DNA from: AP-15 sp963772295
Lineage (GTDB): Bacteria; Pseudomonadota; Alphaproteobacteria; ATCC43930; CGMCC-115725
NCBI GenBank assembly: GCA_963772295.1
Contig: CAVYWO010000012.1
Coordinates: 908,672 to 972,671, forward strand
Direction: 5' to 3'
DNA: 64,000 nucleotides
Shown here: positions 54,623 through 64,000 of the stretch, piece after piece
Position numbering within the stretch: the stretch's first letter is position 1
How the letters are laid out: each line of letters opens with the position of its first letter
Notes under the pieces: model-generated
Database searches by the model: none
Told to the model about the DNA's origin: nothing
Seen by the model: the letters and a program-made list of their open reading frames with translations, nothing else
Program-made: the position numbers and the translations under genes

Positions 54623-54833
54623 TCTGTTCTCGCCGAAGAAGCTGGCTGGCTTCATCGATTTCACCTTTGGCGACGAAATCGAAATAGCGGCTAGCGGTCG
54701 CGATGACAGAAGCGGGACTTCCTTCGCCGCTCTGTCGTGCCAGCCGCAGGCACTCTAGGCGAAGCGTCGCCTCCGCCTTCCGCGGTCTGCCTTTTCGATC
54801 TCCACCTCCGTCATCTGCTTGCCCCAACTCCAT
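54579..54833 (-). CDS. Small hypothetical phage-type protein
   Basis: 84 residues from ATG 54833: MELGQADDGGGDRKGRPRKA, EATLRLECLRLARQSGEGSP, ASVIATASRYFDFVAKGEID. It is basic near the start, then helical. It sits directly behind the 54841 gene in the same direction. No family named. Confidence 0.5.
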   Translation of the reverse strand: MELGQADDGGGDRKGRPRKAEATLRLECLRLARQSGEGSPASVIATASRYFDFVAKGEIDEASQLLRREQIRDAEARLSRRSGA

Positions 54834-54840
54834 TACCCAA

Positions 54841-55182
54841 TCAAGCGCATGGGGATTTCGCTCGCCTCGGTCTGGCGTCGAACGTGCCGGCAAGATCGCA
54901 GCCGGCAAGCCAGGCGTAACCCGCGAGGTCGCGCCAATGCTCGGCGCAACCCGGATCGCCGGCGCAGATGCGAGCGATCTTCACCGCGATTTGATCGAGC
55001 GCCTCGCGCTGCACCGCGCCAAGCCGGGCCGCAGCCACGGCGAGCACAGCCTTCAACGCCTGCGCGATGGCGGCAGTGTCGGCGAAGTCGCCGTGCGTCG
55101 CCTGATGCGCTTCGATCAGCTCGTCGCCTACCGCCGGGTCGTCGAAGCGAGAACCGCGCTTCGAGGCTATCGAGGGAAGCAA
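54841..55182 (-). CDS. DUF6378-like phage accessory protein
   Basis: 113 residues: HGDFADTAAIAQALKAVLAV, LDQIAVKIARICAGDPGCAE, HWRDLAGYAWLAG. The KIARI-AGDP---HW-D-AGYA pattern is that of phage proteins annotated DUF6378. The tail after FDARPRRAKS may be extended relative to the family. Function unknown. Confidence 0.5.
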   Translation of the reverse strand: MLPSIASKRGSRFDDPAVGDELIEAHQATHGDFADTAAIAQALKAVLAVAAARLGAVQREALDQIAVKIARICAGDPGCAEHWRDLAGYAWLAGCDLAGTFDARPRRAKSPCA

Positions 55183-55346
55183 AACGGCGATCCACCTCTG
55201 AAATTGCCGGGACCGTCGGGGAAACTGCTGCCGAAACCGTCGGGGAAGCCCGAGGACGAGGAGCAGGACGAGCCCGCCGATTGACGCCGGCCGCCGGCCT
55301 ATGCTGCACTTCGCTCGCCCGGCAGCCCGCAGGGGGGACAGCGCCG

Positions 55347-56018
55347 ATGCTCGTCGAGCTTGCCGACCTGGAGCCGAACCCGTTCCGCGATTTTGCGATC
55401 GACCCGATCGATCCCGAGCGGGTCAACCTGCTGGCGGCATCGATCCAGGAGGACGGCTCCTGGGGTGGCGTCGTCTGTCGCCGCAGCAATGGCGCCGCCG
55501 AGATCATTGCCGGTCATCACCGGGTCCGGGCAGCGCAGCAGGCCGGGCTTACCGAGGCCGATGTCCATGTCGGCGATTTCGATGATGTCGCGGCGATCAG
55601 GGTCTATGCGGTCGAGAACAGCACCCAGCGCGGCAATACCGGGACCGCGCTCGCCGGCTCGATCGCGAGCGCAGTGCGCTTCCTGGCCAAGGCGGTGTGG
55701 ATCGGGAGTATCTCAACAATTGTTGAGAAACCCGACGTGCCAAAGCTTCGTGGAAATCTCACTTCCGACGCTACCGTCTTCATGGTAGATGTAAACTATA
55801 GTTTACATTTTCCCGCCCGCGAGACCCATATCCGGCCGCTCCTAGAGCGGCTGGATAGCGACGATGAGCGCATCATGGGTATCGTCATCAGCCATCGTTG
55901 TCCTCGTCATAGACCTCAGCCCGGCTCATGCCCGGCCTCCCTTAGGCATGCCGAAGCCGGCGAGCCAGGGCGGAACCATGGGCGTCACCACTTGTCCCAG
56001 CCTGATCAGCCGGCATAA
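55347..56018 (+). CDS. ParB/Srx-nuclease-domain protein, probably truncated
   Basis: ATG 55347 begins MLVELADLEPNPFRDFAIDP, then the ParB box GGVVCRRSNGAAEIIAGHHR, VRAAQQAGL and VYAVENSTQRGNTGTALAGS. The fold is convincing to about residue 120. After AVRFLAKAV (55700) the DNA becomes AT-rich and carries two perfect palindromes. The rest of the frame is doubtful, so the real gene may end or break there. ParB-like proteins use CTP and bind DNA for segregation or regulation. Confidence 0.6.
   Translation: MLVELADLEPNPFRDFAIDPIDPERVNLLAASIQEDGSWGGVVCRRSNGAAEIIAGHHRVRAAQQAGLTEADVHVGDFDDVAAIRVYAVENSTQRGNTGTALAGSIASAVRFLAKAVWIGSISTIVEKPDVPKLRGNLTSDATVFMVDVNYSLHFPARETHIRPLLERLDSDDERIMGIVISHRCPRHRPQPGSCPASLRHAEAGEPGRNHGRHHLSQPDQPA
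55711..55728. promoter_or_regulatory. Perfect 18-bp palindrome
   Basis: TCTCAACAATTGTTGAGA, in an AT-rich stretch of the ParB-like frame. A likely dimeric-protein site. Confidence 0.55.
55789..55808. promoter_or_regulatory. Perfect 20-bp palindrome
   Basis: ATGTAAACTATAGTTTACAT, 60 bases after the first palindrome and different in sequence. It contains TATAGT, which could be a -10 box overlapped by an operator. Confidence 0.6.
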
Positions 56019-56531
56019 TGGCGCCGGCAACAGGAAACCTTCGCCGGCGCGCTCTCCCGGCAAAGCCGGCGGGAACGGGGTTTGATCATCGTGAAGCTGG
56101 TCATTGTGGAGAAAAGTGCGCGCCCGCACCGAGATCGTCTCCCTACCGCCAAGCGAGCGATCAGGGCGGCAATGAGTGTCACAAATGAACACGCCGGCCC
56201 CGGCCGGCACGAGTATTTTTGCCGTCTGGCCAAGCTGGATTGCCGCCATTGGAAGCGACAGCAAGGCATGGTGCGCACCGAACAGCGTGGCGGCAATCTC
56301 GGCCTGCGGGTCGCGCGCCAACAGCTGCAACAGCGCATGGTCGCTGACTTCGAGAGCCCATATTCCGGTCGCGACGCCGAAGGACTTTGGGCCGAGCACC
56401 GCCCCGAACAGCACATATTCGACGACGACGCAGTCTTGCGCTTCGCCCGGCTCGCGCGGGTTGACGGTCACCGCGGGGCGTGGGTTCAACATCGTCCAGA
56501 GGGCAAGCGGCACATTGCCGGGTAGCCGCAC
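55926..56531 (-). CDS. Conserved hypothetical protein of mobile regions
   Basis: 201 residues from GTG 56531: VEYVLFGAVLGPKSFGVATG, IWALEVSDHALLQLLARDPQ, AEIAATLFGAHHALLSLPMA, LVPAGAGVFICDTHC, SVRARTFLHNDQLHDDQTPF. I recall this layout (IWALEV-DHAL, AAHHALLSLP, RARTWLH-D-LH) in unnamed alphaproteobacterial proteins near transposons. Function unknown. The C-terminal 35 residues overlap the end of the ParB-like frame. Confidence 0.5.
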   Translation of the reverse strand: MRLPGNVPLALWTMLNPRPAVTVNPREPGEAQDCVVVEYVLFGAVLGPKSFGVATGIWALEVSDHALLQLLARDPQAEIAATLFGAHHALLSLPMAAIQLGQTAKILVPAGAGVFICDTHCRPDRSLGGRETISVRARTFLHNDQLHDDQTPFPPALPGERAGEGFLLPAPLCRLIRLGQVVTPMVPPWLAGFGMPKGGRA

Positions 56532-56787
56532 ATGTGGTCACCCTCGTCACCCTCGCCTCCATCCAGCTGGCGATCAGGCGGCTTGCCAGGGCGTAGATCT
56601 CCAACTCACCAAACCGCCGGTTTGCATCGCACGATGGCGAAGGTCTGCAAATCGGATTGTGAGGGGACCGTCGCCGGAACGCGCGGCAACGGCGAAGTTG
56701 CGCCGAATTCCAGCCGTTCGCGGGAACCGCGATCCACCAGACGGGGTCCCCGATTAGCGGTCATTCGCCGATGCAGCAGCAATCGTC

Positions 56788-59271
56788 ATGGTCGAGAACA
56801 ACATGGTGGCCCGTGCTATTCACGGTATAATCGCGTTGGGAGGATGCTCCGAAGAGGTCCGCAAAGTGAGCCCGACGCCTGGCGGCACGTTAGCCGACCC
56901 TGACCAGATAAGCGCCAATCTCAAGCGCCAGCTTGCCGAGTGCAAAGTCGAGCTTGATCAACGGACCGCCGAACGCGATGCGCTCCAGCGCGAACTTGTC
57001 GATGCCGGAGACCAGCAGGCCGCAACCGCCGAGGTGTTGCAGGTGATCAATTCCTCGCCCGGCGACCTCGCGCCGGTGTTCGACGCGATCCTGGAGAAGG
57101 CGCACAGTCTCTGCGGCGTCACCTTTGGGAGCTTGATGCTCTATGACGGCGAGAGATTCCGCGCCGTGGCGGTCCACGCCATGTCGGAAGCATTTGCCGA
57201 ACGGCTGCGGGAGGGGAGCCTCGGGGTCGACGCCCCCCCGTTCTTCAGAGAACTCCTCGACGGCGCTCCATTTGTGCACGTCTGTGACTTTTCCAAGATC
57301 GACCACCCTCAAGCGCGGGCAGCCGTTGAACTCACTGGTGTGCATGTCGGTCTTTTTGTGCCGCTGCGCAAAGACGATGTGCTGCTCGGCGTGATCTCTG
57401 CCGTCCGCCCGGAGACCCGCCCATTCACCGACAAACAGATCGCGCTTCTCCAGAATTTCGCGGCGCAGGCGGTGATCGCGATTGAGAATGCGCGGCTGAT
57501 CACCTCGACGCGCGAGGCCTTGGAACAGCAAACCGCGACCGCCGAGGTATTGCAGGTCATCAATTCCTCGCCTGGTGACCTTGCGCCGGTGTACGAGGCG
57601 ATCCTCGAAAAGGCGCGCAGCCTCTGCGGTGTCGCGGTCGGCGGTCTGACACTCTACGATGGTGAGCAGCTCCGCGCAGTCACGGTGCATGGTTTCCCAG
57701 AGCATCTCGTCGAGGAAGCACTCCGCCCATTCCGTCCCGGCCCCGCTCACAAGCGCCTAATACACGGGGAGCGCCTGGTCCATATCTTCGATTTCATGGC
57801 CGTGGCGTCGGAGTTTACGCACTCGGCGACGCACGCCTTGGTTGAGATGGGTGTCCGCACGACCCTTCTTGTGCCGCTGCGCAAGGACGATACGCTCCTC
57901 GGCTACATTGCCGCGAACCGGCTAGAGGTGCGGCCATTCTCCGACAAGGAGATCGCTCTGCTCGAAAGTTTCGCTGCGCAGGCGGTGATCGCGATGGATA
58001 ATGCCCGGCTCCTGGTCGAGATCCGGCAGCGCCAGGCCGAGTTGCGCGTGACCTTCGACAATATGGGCGACGAAGTCGTGATGTTCAATTCCTGGCTGCG
58101 TCTTGCGGCTTGGAACCGGAATTTCCAGGAACTGCTCGATCTACCCAAGTCCTTCCTCGCCGAGCGGCCGAGTTACGCTGACTATTTTCGTTATCTCGTT
58201 GATCGAGGCGAGTATGGTTCGGTCGATCTCGAAGAGGAGCTGAGCCGCGCTGTCGAAGATACCACCCGAGACATGCGCTTCGAGCGCACGCGACCCGACG
58301 GGCGGGTCATCGAGGTCCGCCGCAATGCGGTGCCGGGCGGCGGTTTCGTATTAATCTACGGCGACATCACAGAGCGCAAACGCGCCGAGCAGCAGATCCG
58401 TGCCGCGCGTGACACCGCCGAGCGCACGCTGCGCGAGTTGAAGGCGGCGCAGGCCAATCTGATCCACGCCGAGAAGATGGCTTCCCTCGGACAGCTGACC
58501 GCAGGGATCGCCCACGAGATCAAGAACCCGCTGAACTTTGTTAACAACTTCGCCATCCTGTCGGTCGAACTGCTCGGCGAGCTTAAGGAGACCACTGCCC
58601 CGGTCTTGGCAATGCTCAATTCGGACAAGCGTACCGACTTCGACGAGACGATGGAGATGCTGACCGGCAACCTGGAGAAAATCGCCGAGCATGGCCACCG
58701 CGCCGACAATATCGTTAAGTCGATGCTTGAGCATTCCCGCGGCGTCAGCGGCGAGCGACGCGCGGTAGACCTCAACGGCTTGGTCGAGGAAGCCTTGAAC
58801 CTCGCCTATCACGGCGCCCGCGCCCAGGATCAGAGCTTCAATATCACTCTGGAGCGCGAATACGCGCCAGTCCTCAAGCCAATTGAGCTGGCGCCCCAGG
58901 AGATGACCCGCGTTTTCCTCAACCTGTTCGGGAACGGCTTCTATGCGGTGCGCCAGCGCGCCCGAGAGACCGGCAACGGGTCATTCCACCCGATCCTTAT
59001 TGTGAGGACACGCGAGGAGGGTGAGAGAGTCGAGGTCACGGTGCGCGACAACGGCAGCGGTATTGCGCCCGAAATCAGGGACAAATTATTCCAGCCGTTT
59101 TTTACCACCAAGCCGACTGGGGAAGGCACCGGCCTCGGCCTCTCGATCAGCTACGATATCGTCACGCAACAGCACGGCGGCACGATCACGGTCGAGAGCC
59201 AGCCTGGCGCCTTCACCGAGTTCACGGTGCGCCTGCCCCGCGCTCACCGGACAACAGCGGCTGACTCATGA
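56788..59271 (+). CDS. GAF-GAF-PAS hybrid-type sensor histidine kinase
   Basis: An 827-residue cytoplasmic kinase. A coiled coil (about 40-75) precedes two GAF domains (about 80-225, 255-410), each beginning AEVLQVINSSPGDLAPV. A PAS-7 domain (about 415-525, NSWLRLAAWNRNFQELLDLP) follows. HisKA has the phospho-His near 575 in LTAGIAHEIKNPLNFVNNF. HATPase motifs are NLFGNGFYAV (N-box), DNGSGIAPE (G1) and GEGTGLGLSI (G2). There is no membrane segment, so it senses an internal or diffusible signal. The next gene, overlapping by four bases, is its response regulator. Confidence 0.9.
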   Translation: MVENNMVARAIHGIIALGGCSEEVRKVSPTPGGTLADPDQISANLKRQLAECKVELDQRTAERDALQRELVDAGDQQAATAEVLQVINSSPGDLAPVFDAILEKAHSLCGVTFGSLMLYDGERFRAVAVHAMSEAFAERLREGSLGVDAPPFFRELLDGAPFVHVCDFSKIDHPQARAAVELTGVHVGLFVPLRKDDVLLGVISAVRPETRPFTDKQIALLQNFAAQAVIAIENARLITSTREALEQQTATAEVLQVINSSPGDLAPVYEAILEKARSLCGVAVGGLTLYDGEQLRAVTVHGFPEHLVEEALRPFRPGPAHKRLIHGERLVHIFDFMAVASEFTHSATHALVEMGVRTTLLVPLRKDDTLLGYIAANRLEVRPFSDKEIALLESFAAQAVIAMDNARLLVEIRQRQAELRVTFDNMGDEVVMFNSWLRLAAWNRNFQELLDLPKSFLAERPSYADYFRYLVDRGEYGSVDLEEELSRAVEDTTRDMRFERTRPDGRVIEVRRNAVPGGGFVLIYGDITERKRAEQQIRAARDTAERTLRELKAAQANLIHAEKMASLGQLTAGIAHEIKNPLNFVNNFAILSVELLGELKETTAPVLAMLNSDKRTDFDETMEMLTGNLEKIAEHGHRADNIVKSMLEHSRGVSGERRAVDLNGLVEEALNLAYHGARAQDQSFNITLEREYAPVLKPIELAPQEMTRVFLNLFGNGFYAVRQRARETGNGSFHPILIVRTREEGERVEVTVRDNGSGIAPEIRDKLFQPFFTTKPTGEGTGLGLSISYDIVTQQHGGTITVESQPGAFTEFTVRLPRAHRTTAADS

Positions 59272-59833
59272 GTGTGAGCATACCGGTCGTGGACGACGAA
59301 CCCGATGTGGCTGAGCTTTTTCGGCAGCCGCTTCGTCGTGAGACGCGTCAGGGCACGTATGTCTTGCACGACGCCACTTCAGGGGCTGAGGCGTTGGACC
59401 GGCTCGCGGTGAGACGAGCCCACGCTGCTCGAAGGTTCTCTCCGACATCAACATGCCCGGCATGGACGGGCTCATCTTATTGGGTGAAATCAGACAGCGG
59501 TTCCCCGACCTACCAGTCATGATGGTGACCGCTTACGGTGATGACGAGCGACGACAGCAGGCGTCGGAGAATGGCGCCGCAGACTTTTTTACCAAGCCGG
59601 TCGACTTTGATCACCTGAAGGCACAGCTACGGCGATTGCCCCGCGCCCTCGGAATTAAGGAAACTGGGCTCCTCGATGGAATGACCGCTTACGCGCTTCC
59701 TCCAATCGATCCTCGGTCCGCGCGAATGTCAGGCTTGGGGCAAGAAGACCAGTTCCTGTCGCTAACGCTGAACGGCTGGTATCGGATTCGAAAGCAGTCT
59801 CTTGCAGTCGAGGATCGCGACCGAGACTTTTGA
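59268..59833 (+). pseudogene. Response regulator receiver protein, frameshifted
   Basis: It starts MSVSIPVVDDEPDVAELFRQ (acidic pair of the receiver). It loses frame near 59405, then in another frame gives MPGMDGLILLGEIRQRFPDL, PVMMVTAYGDDERRQQASEN and the conserved Lys in FFTKPVDFDHLKAQLRRLP. The phosphoacceptor Asp is in SDINMPGMDG. There is no output domain, only a poor-quality tail. It pairs with the upstream kinase and may be functional if the indels are sequence errors. Confidence 0.7.
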
Positions 59834-60039
59834 GGCAGGCTCTAATCCGGGAAGCCTGCACCGTTGGCACTTCGACGATTGTCAGCCAAACCCTAGAAGA
59901 AGTTTCCGGCCAGAAGCACCGGCACCGGCGCAGGCAGCGCCGTCGGGCCTTATGGCATGCGCCGGGACAGGATCCATGCCATGACAAGGCCCCTTCGCCC
60001 GGAACGCCTTTTGATAAACAATCAATTCGGGAGGTGTGG

Positions 60040-60666
60040 ATGGCATCACCATCAACGGGGGTAGGCCGGGGTAACGGCAGCGGCGGGAAGCGCCCGGGTG
60101 CCGGTCGACCATTAGGCTCGCGCAACAAAAGGACGCGTGCGCTGATCATCGAGGCTGAGCGCACGGGGCAAATGCGGCCGCTCGACTTTTTGCTCACCGT
60201 CATGCGCAACGACGAATTACCGCTCCGCGATCGCACCGCTGCGGCGGTCGCGGCCGCGCCCTACATGCACGCCCGCCTCACCGCGCTGCGGGTCATCCCC
60301 GACCCCGCTACGCTCGATGACGCCACGCTCGTGGCCCAGGTCGCGCGCCTCGAACAGTACGTCGCCGCGCTGCCGGAAGGCGACCGCGCCGCATCGATCA
60401 CGGCTCAGTTCGAGGGTATGCTCGAAGACATCCCGCGGCTGTCAGTCGGACGTCAGGAGGCGTTCTTTCACAAGCTGCGCGAGGCCAGCGAGACCGGGCT
60501 GCAGCGCCTCAATGCGCCAGACCGGCCGGGCGCTGTTATCCCGCGTTCCGCGCCTCGGCGAGCGCCGGAGGCGGTGCCGAGGCACCATGAGCCGCACCAT
60601 GACCCCGGACCGCCTCATGAGCGCGTGCTGCAATACGATCCCGGCACGCGGCGGCTGAAGCGATGA
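60040..60666 (+). CDS. Terminase small subunit-like / phage DNA-binding protein
   Basis: 208 residues from ATG 60040 after GGGAGG. It has KRPGAGRPLGSRNKRTRALI, DFLLTVMRNDELPLRDRTAA, AVAAAPYMHARLTALRVIPD. The GRP-GSRNK basic start and APYMHARL segment are those of small terminase-like proteins of alphaproteobacterial prophages. The C-terminal third is Pro/His-rich. No intact TerL is in the window. Confidence 0.55.
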   Translation: MASPSTGVGRGNGSGGKRPGAGRPLGSRNKRTRALIIEAERTGQMRPLDFLLTVMRNDELPLRDRTAAAVAAAPYMHARLTALRVIPDPATLDDATLVAQVARLEQYVAALPEGDRAASITAQFEGMLEDIPRLSVGRQEAFFHKLREASETGLQRLNAPDRPGAVIPRSAPRRAPEAVPRHHEPHHDPGPPHERVLQYDPGTRRLKR

Positions 60667-60672
60667 ATCAAG

Positions 60673-61047
60673 GTGCTTTTGCCGGACGGCGGGATCGCAA
60701 CCTTCCCCGATGCCAGGCCGGAGGATGAGATCGCGCAGGCGATCCGGGATTATCTCGACGCAGCAGCGCCGTCTCCGACCGCTACCGAATCCGTCGGTAC
60801 CGAATCCGCTGGTACCAAGGTCGAATGCAGCCCGGCATTCAACCTCGCTACCGCATCATCCTCTCCCGAATCGACAGCTGTTGATCATGCGGGTCGGCAT
60901 TATCAACCTCCCAAACCTTCCGCTCCCGAACCCGAGCCGCTCGTCGTTGCGCCCATCCCCCGCTTCCGCATCGAGCCTTATAAAGCCGATGAGGACGGCG
61001 AACTCGGCGATCTCATCACGCGATTGCCCGTGCAAGCTCCGGCCTAG
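60673..61047 (+). CDS. Hypothetical protein with low-complexity middle
   Basis: 124 residues from GTG 60673: LLPDGGIATFPDARPEDEIA, QAIRDYLDAAAP, then a Ser/Thr/Pro-rich stretch with VGTESAGTK, ending FRIEPYKADEDGELGDLITR. The N-terminal part resembles the short DG-x-A-x-FPD-x-x-xEEI modules of phage proteins. No name. Confidence 0.4.
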   Translation: MLLPDGGIATFPDARPEDEIAQAIRDYLDAAAPSPTATESVGTESAGTKVECSPAFNLATASSSPESTAVDHAGRHYQPPKPSAPEPEPLVVAPIPRFRIEPYKADEDGELGDLITRLPVQAPA

Positions 61048-61387
61048 TACCTCTGCACAGAGGTTTTGACGGATTGCGTGCGGCCTGGCTGCCCAGCCCT
61101 AATGCCGGTGGGTTCGGGTCCCCTCGGATGGACGGCAATGGGTGGACAGCCGACCTTCGCCGAAGCCAAGGTAAGTGGCAAGGTTGCGCCGTTTTCGGCC
61201 ATTCCCGTGGCCGATCATCTGCCACCGAGTAGGGTGCTAAGGATAGCGGGGACAGCGGCGAATCGTTGCGGAAGCCAAATAAACGACGGTTCGAAGAGCG
61301 ACATCGATCTACGCTAACCTCGCGAGATGGAGAAGCGAAGGCCAAGCGCCCTATTTCTCTAGTTCGCTGATAGGCGCCGCCAGCAGC
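61048..61387. other. Gap, nothing recognised
   Basis: 340 bases between the hypothetical gene and an IS5 fragment. No convincing frame, RNA or repeat. Confidence 0.4.
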
Positions 61388-61525
61388 CTTCCCCACGGCC
61401 CCCTTCGGATCAAACACTTTCGAAGACTGGCCACGCGATACGAAAAGGACGCCGCAAACTTCCTCGCCATGCTCAAACTAGCCGCTACCAACCTCTGGCT
61501 AGGCCATACTGAGTCCGTGACCTAA
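61388..61525 (+). pseudogene. IS5-type transposase C-terminal fragment
   Basis: The frame gives LPHGPLRIKHFRRLATRYEK, then DAANFLAMLKLAATNLWLGH and a stop. FRR-ATRY-K-A-NFLA-L-LA---LW is the end of many IS5-family transposases, including the final catalytic-Glu helix region. The rest of the element is gone. Confidence 0.65.
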
Positions 61526-61548
61526 CCCCCGAAATCAGGAGGAAGCAG

Positions 61549-63115
61549 ATGAAGGCGCATATCGTCGGTGGCGGCTTCGGCGGACTGGCGGCAGCCGCGC
61601 TTCTCATACGGAATGCTGACGTGCCCGGAGCCGACATCACGATCTACGAGGCGGACGATGTGCTGGGCGGCGGATTCTTTCTCGGCGGCAGCGCCGCGGG
61701 CGGCTACAACCTACCTGGCTCCGTCTTTGACAAGGAATTCCGCTGCACGTTCGATCTGCTGAAGTCGATCCCTTCCGCACGCAACCCATCAATTTCCGTC
61801 ACGGAGGACTTTTTCGCCTTCAATACGGGCGAGCCGTACCAGGACAAGGCGCACATCCTCGATCGCAACGGCCGCATCGTGCATGGTCCGCGTTTCGGCC
61901 TTAGCCTGGGCGACGGCCTCAGCCTCGCGCGGGTCGTGCTGACTCCCGAAGCGATGCTGGACGGGCGGCGGATCGAAGAGTTCTTTTCCCAGCAATTTTT
62001 CTTGACCGAATTCTGGTTCCTCTGGTCGACGCTCATGGGATCGCTGCCCCAGCACAGCGTGATCGAGTTTCGACGCTACATGAATCGCTTCCTGTACTTG
62101 TTCCCGGACCTGTCAGACATGAGGGGAGTGATGCGCACGCCCGTCAATCAGCACCAATTTTTTATAGAACCGCTGGTCGCGTGGCTGCGCCCACGCGGCG
62201 TGAACTTCCTCACCGACACCTTCGTGCGGGACATCGGCTTCGCGGCGGCGCCCGCCCGCACCACCGTCAATCGGCTCGACTATGAACGGCGCGGCACCGC
62301 GACGTCGGTTGAAGTCGCGCTGGAGGACCTCGTGCTCGTGACGACCGGATCGCAAGCGGCTGATCTTTCCACGGGGTCGATGACCGAAGTGCCTAGCCCA
62401 CGGCCGAGCGGGCGCTCGTGGGCGCTATGGGAACGCCTTGCGCAGGGGCGCAGGGATTTCGGCAATCCCGACGTTTTCTTCGGTACGGCCCGGATACCCA
62501 ACTCGCTGTGGGTAACGTTCACGGTCACCGACACAGGGCCCGAATTCGTCAATCAAATCGCTGAGTTGACCGGAAGCGAGGCGGGACTAGGCGGAACTCG
62601 TGACGTTGAAGGACTCGGGCTGGGTGCTGTCGCTGTCCGTCTTTCACCAACCGGAAATTATCGGCCAGCCCAAGGGCACGAGCGTCTGGTGGGGCTACGG
62701 TCTGTATCCCGAGCGCAACGGCGATTTTGTGCGCAAACCGATGACGGCGTGCACCGGCGCGGAAATCCTGGAGGAGACGCTGCAGCAACTGCGGTTCGAC
62801 AGGCAATTGGCCGCTATCAAGGCGTCATCGATTTGCGTGCCTTGCTACATGCCCTACGTCAACAACATCTGGCTTCCTCGGAGCCGCGGCGACACGCCTC
62901 CGCCGGTTCTGGAGGGGGCCACCAATCTCGGACTCATCGGTCAGTACGTCGAGGTTCCTAAGGAAATTGCCTTCACCATCGAATGCTCCGTCCGCACGGC
63001 CTGGGAAGCGATTTACCGCCTGCTCGATCGTGGCCCCGCGCCCCCAACCGTCTATCAGGGCCAGTACGATCCGAGAGCGTTATTCGCCGCGCTGAAGGTG
63101 TTTGTCAGTCGGTGA
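61549..63115 (+). pseudogene. ohyA: Oleate hydratase, one frameshift
   Basis: ATG 61549 after AGGAGG. It has the FAD motif KAHIVGGGFGGLAAAALLIR, YEADDVLGGGFFLGGSAAGG, EFRRYMNRFLYLFPDLSDMR, TPVNQHQFFIEPLVAWLRPR. Near 62600 one extra A (GGCGGAACTC) shifts frame. The rest follows in the other frame: SGWVLSLSVFHQPEIIGQPK, VWWGYGLYPERNGDFVRKPM, LPRSRGDTPPPVLEGATNLG. Apart from this base the protein (about 520 residues) is complete. It would add water to oleate to give 10-hydroxystearate. Confidence 0.82.
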
Positions 63116-63283
63116 CGCCATCGATTGTTTGCCTATTCCCGGGCGGTGGCTGAGGCATGAAGCATGCGATGAGGTGGGGCGGGTGGAAGGCGACCGGAAC
63201 GCCCTTGCCGCCGCGCACCCGCTCGCCTTCCCGCTTGGCCGTCCCTGCGCCCAGCGGGGCGCGGCCGGGCCAGCAGATGGGGA

Positions 63284-63943
63284 GTGCCGGTCGAGCACCT
63301 GGTCAACCGTGTCTCAATCGTGCAGTGCGAGGCGGTCGAGCGGGTCACGTACTTCCACGTCGAACTCGACAGCCACAATGTGATTGTGGCCGAGGGAGCC
63401 ACGGCCGAGACCTTTGTCGATTGCGACAGCCGGCGGATGTTCCACAACGCCGTCGAGTTCGCCGTTCTCTATCCCGGCGAGGATGCGCAACGCTGGGCCT
63501 TCTGCGCGCCGCGCCTCGACGACGACCCGAAGGTCGAGGCGGTGTGGCGGCGGCTCGCCCTGCGCGCCGGCATCACGGTCGCGACTGGCCCGCTGCAAGG
63601 CTGGCTCGACACTGCGGAGGTAGGGCTGGTCCGAGGCTGGGCCCGCGATGCCGCGAATTCGGACATGCCGGTGCCGGTCGAGGTCGTCGTCGACGGCGTC
63701 GTGCTTGGGTCCACGCTCGCCAACCGCTACCGCGCCGATCTCGCAACCGTCGCTATGGCCACGGCCGGCACGGCTTCGAATTCCGTTTTCCCGCGCCACT
63801 CGCCTCTGACCGGCCGCATATGCTCGTTACTCGGCGCGCAACCGATCGCGCCCCGCTCACCGGCGCGCCGCGACTGTTGCCGAGCGCCGCAGCCCGAGTT
63901 CGCGGTGCAGCTTAAGGTCGGCTCATCGCGCAACAAGGAATGA
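63284..63943 (+). pseudogene. Hint-domain protein, 5'-truncated and frameshifted
   Basis: VPVEHLVNRVSIVQCEAVER then VTYFHVELDSHNVIVAEGAT and FVDCDSRRMFHNAVEFAVLY is the second half of a bacterial Hint domain. A C-terminal beta domain follows (GPLQGWLDTAEVGLVRGWAR). A frameshift near 63755 moves to GHGRHGFEFRFPAPL. The autoprocessing Cys at the Hint start and the secreted N-terminal part are absent. Upstream bases hold only worn pieces. Confidence 0.6.
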
Positions 63944-64000
63944 CGGCTACGGGGCATGGGCCGTGGTCGCCGTTGACGGAAACGAAGGTCGGCAATGGGT

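Overview
The window is high-G+C DNA with an alphaproteobacterial look. Support comes from the core genes (ubiX, two YdcH/DUF465 genes, purE, a metC-like gene, a putidaredoxin-type ferredoxin and reductase, a FadJ-like beta-oxidation enzyme), an encoded-CCA tRNA-Val, and rhizobial/rhodospirillal-style accessory genes. I cannot name the species.

Layout. (1) 1-9663 is chromosomal-type: a TIGR03118-type secreted protein, a tandem hotdog thioesterase, a bifunctional enoyl-CoA hydratase/3-hydroxyacyl-CoA dehydrogenase, then decayed genes (acyl-CoA dehydrogenase, PhnD-like binding protein, TusA-like/radical SAM fusion, AHSA1 domain) and an intact GST. (2) 9690-15300 is a nest of mobile DNA. An IS4-family element with a DUF4338-transposase fusion has clear 9-bp target duplications and lies at the end of a TumE/TumA toxin-antitoxin pair. 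It is itself split by an IS1202/ISNCY-type element with a 5-bp duplication and a passenger gene. A terminase remnant follows. (3) 15700-23950 is lower in G+C and looks acquired: a multicopper oxidase, a methyltransferase coupled to two molybdenum-storage-protein subunits, a split chromate-type (CHR) transporter, and an AT-rich secreted protein with an RHAE motif. (4) 24000-28900 holds a broken N6-DNA methyltransferase, a second terminase remnant, two adjacent group II introns and a MITE-like repeat. (5) 28984-36000 returns to core genes, with a broken serine protease and a CapA fragment ahead of ferredoxin/reductase, ubiX, purE and metC. (6) From tRNA-Val (36034-36108) rightwards is an integrated element. 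Its integrase gene ends inside the tRNA, followed by an excisionase-like gene and a compact operon for a topoisomerase VI-like B/A pair with small partner proteins. After that come an HUH Rep-like gene, many small unknown genes, MarR and ParB-like regulators, a second tyrosine recombinase and a terminase-small-like gene. I did not find the distal attachment repeat, so the right border is open. (7) 56788-64000 also carries a GAF-GAF-PAS histidine kinase with a damaged response regulator, a frameshifted oleate hydratase and a truncated Hint-domain protein.

The best candidate for an undescribed system is the topoisomerase VI-like operon at 38404-41319. Next are the molybdenum storage/CHR transporter cluster and a set of small island proteins sharing a C-terminal RPAA tail. 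A caution applies to the whole window: many otherwise good genes carry one to three single-base frameshifts. This could be real decay or sequence error, and it should be settled before any gene is called dead.
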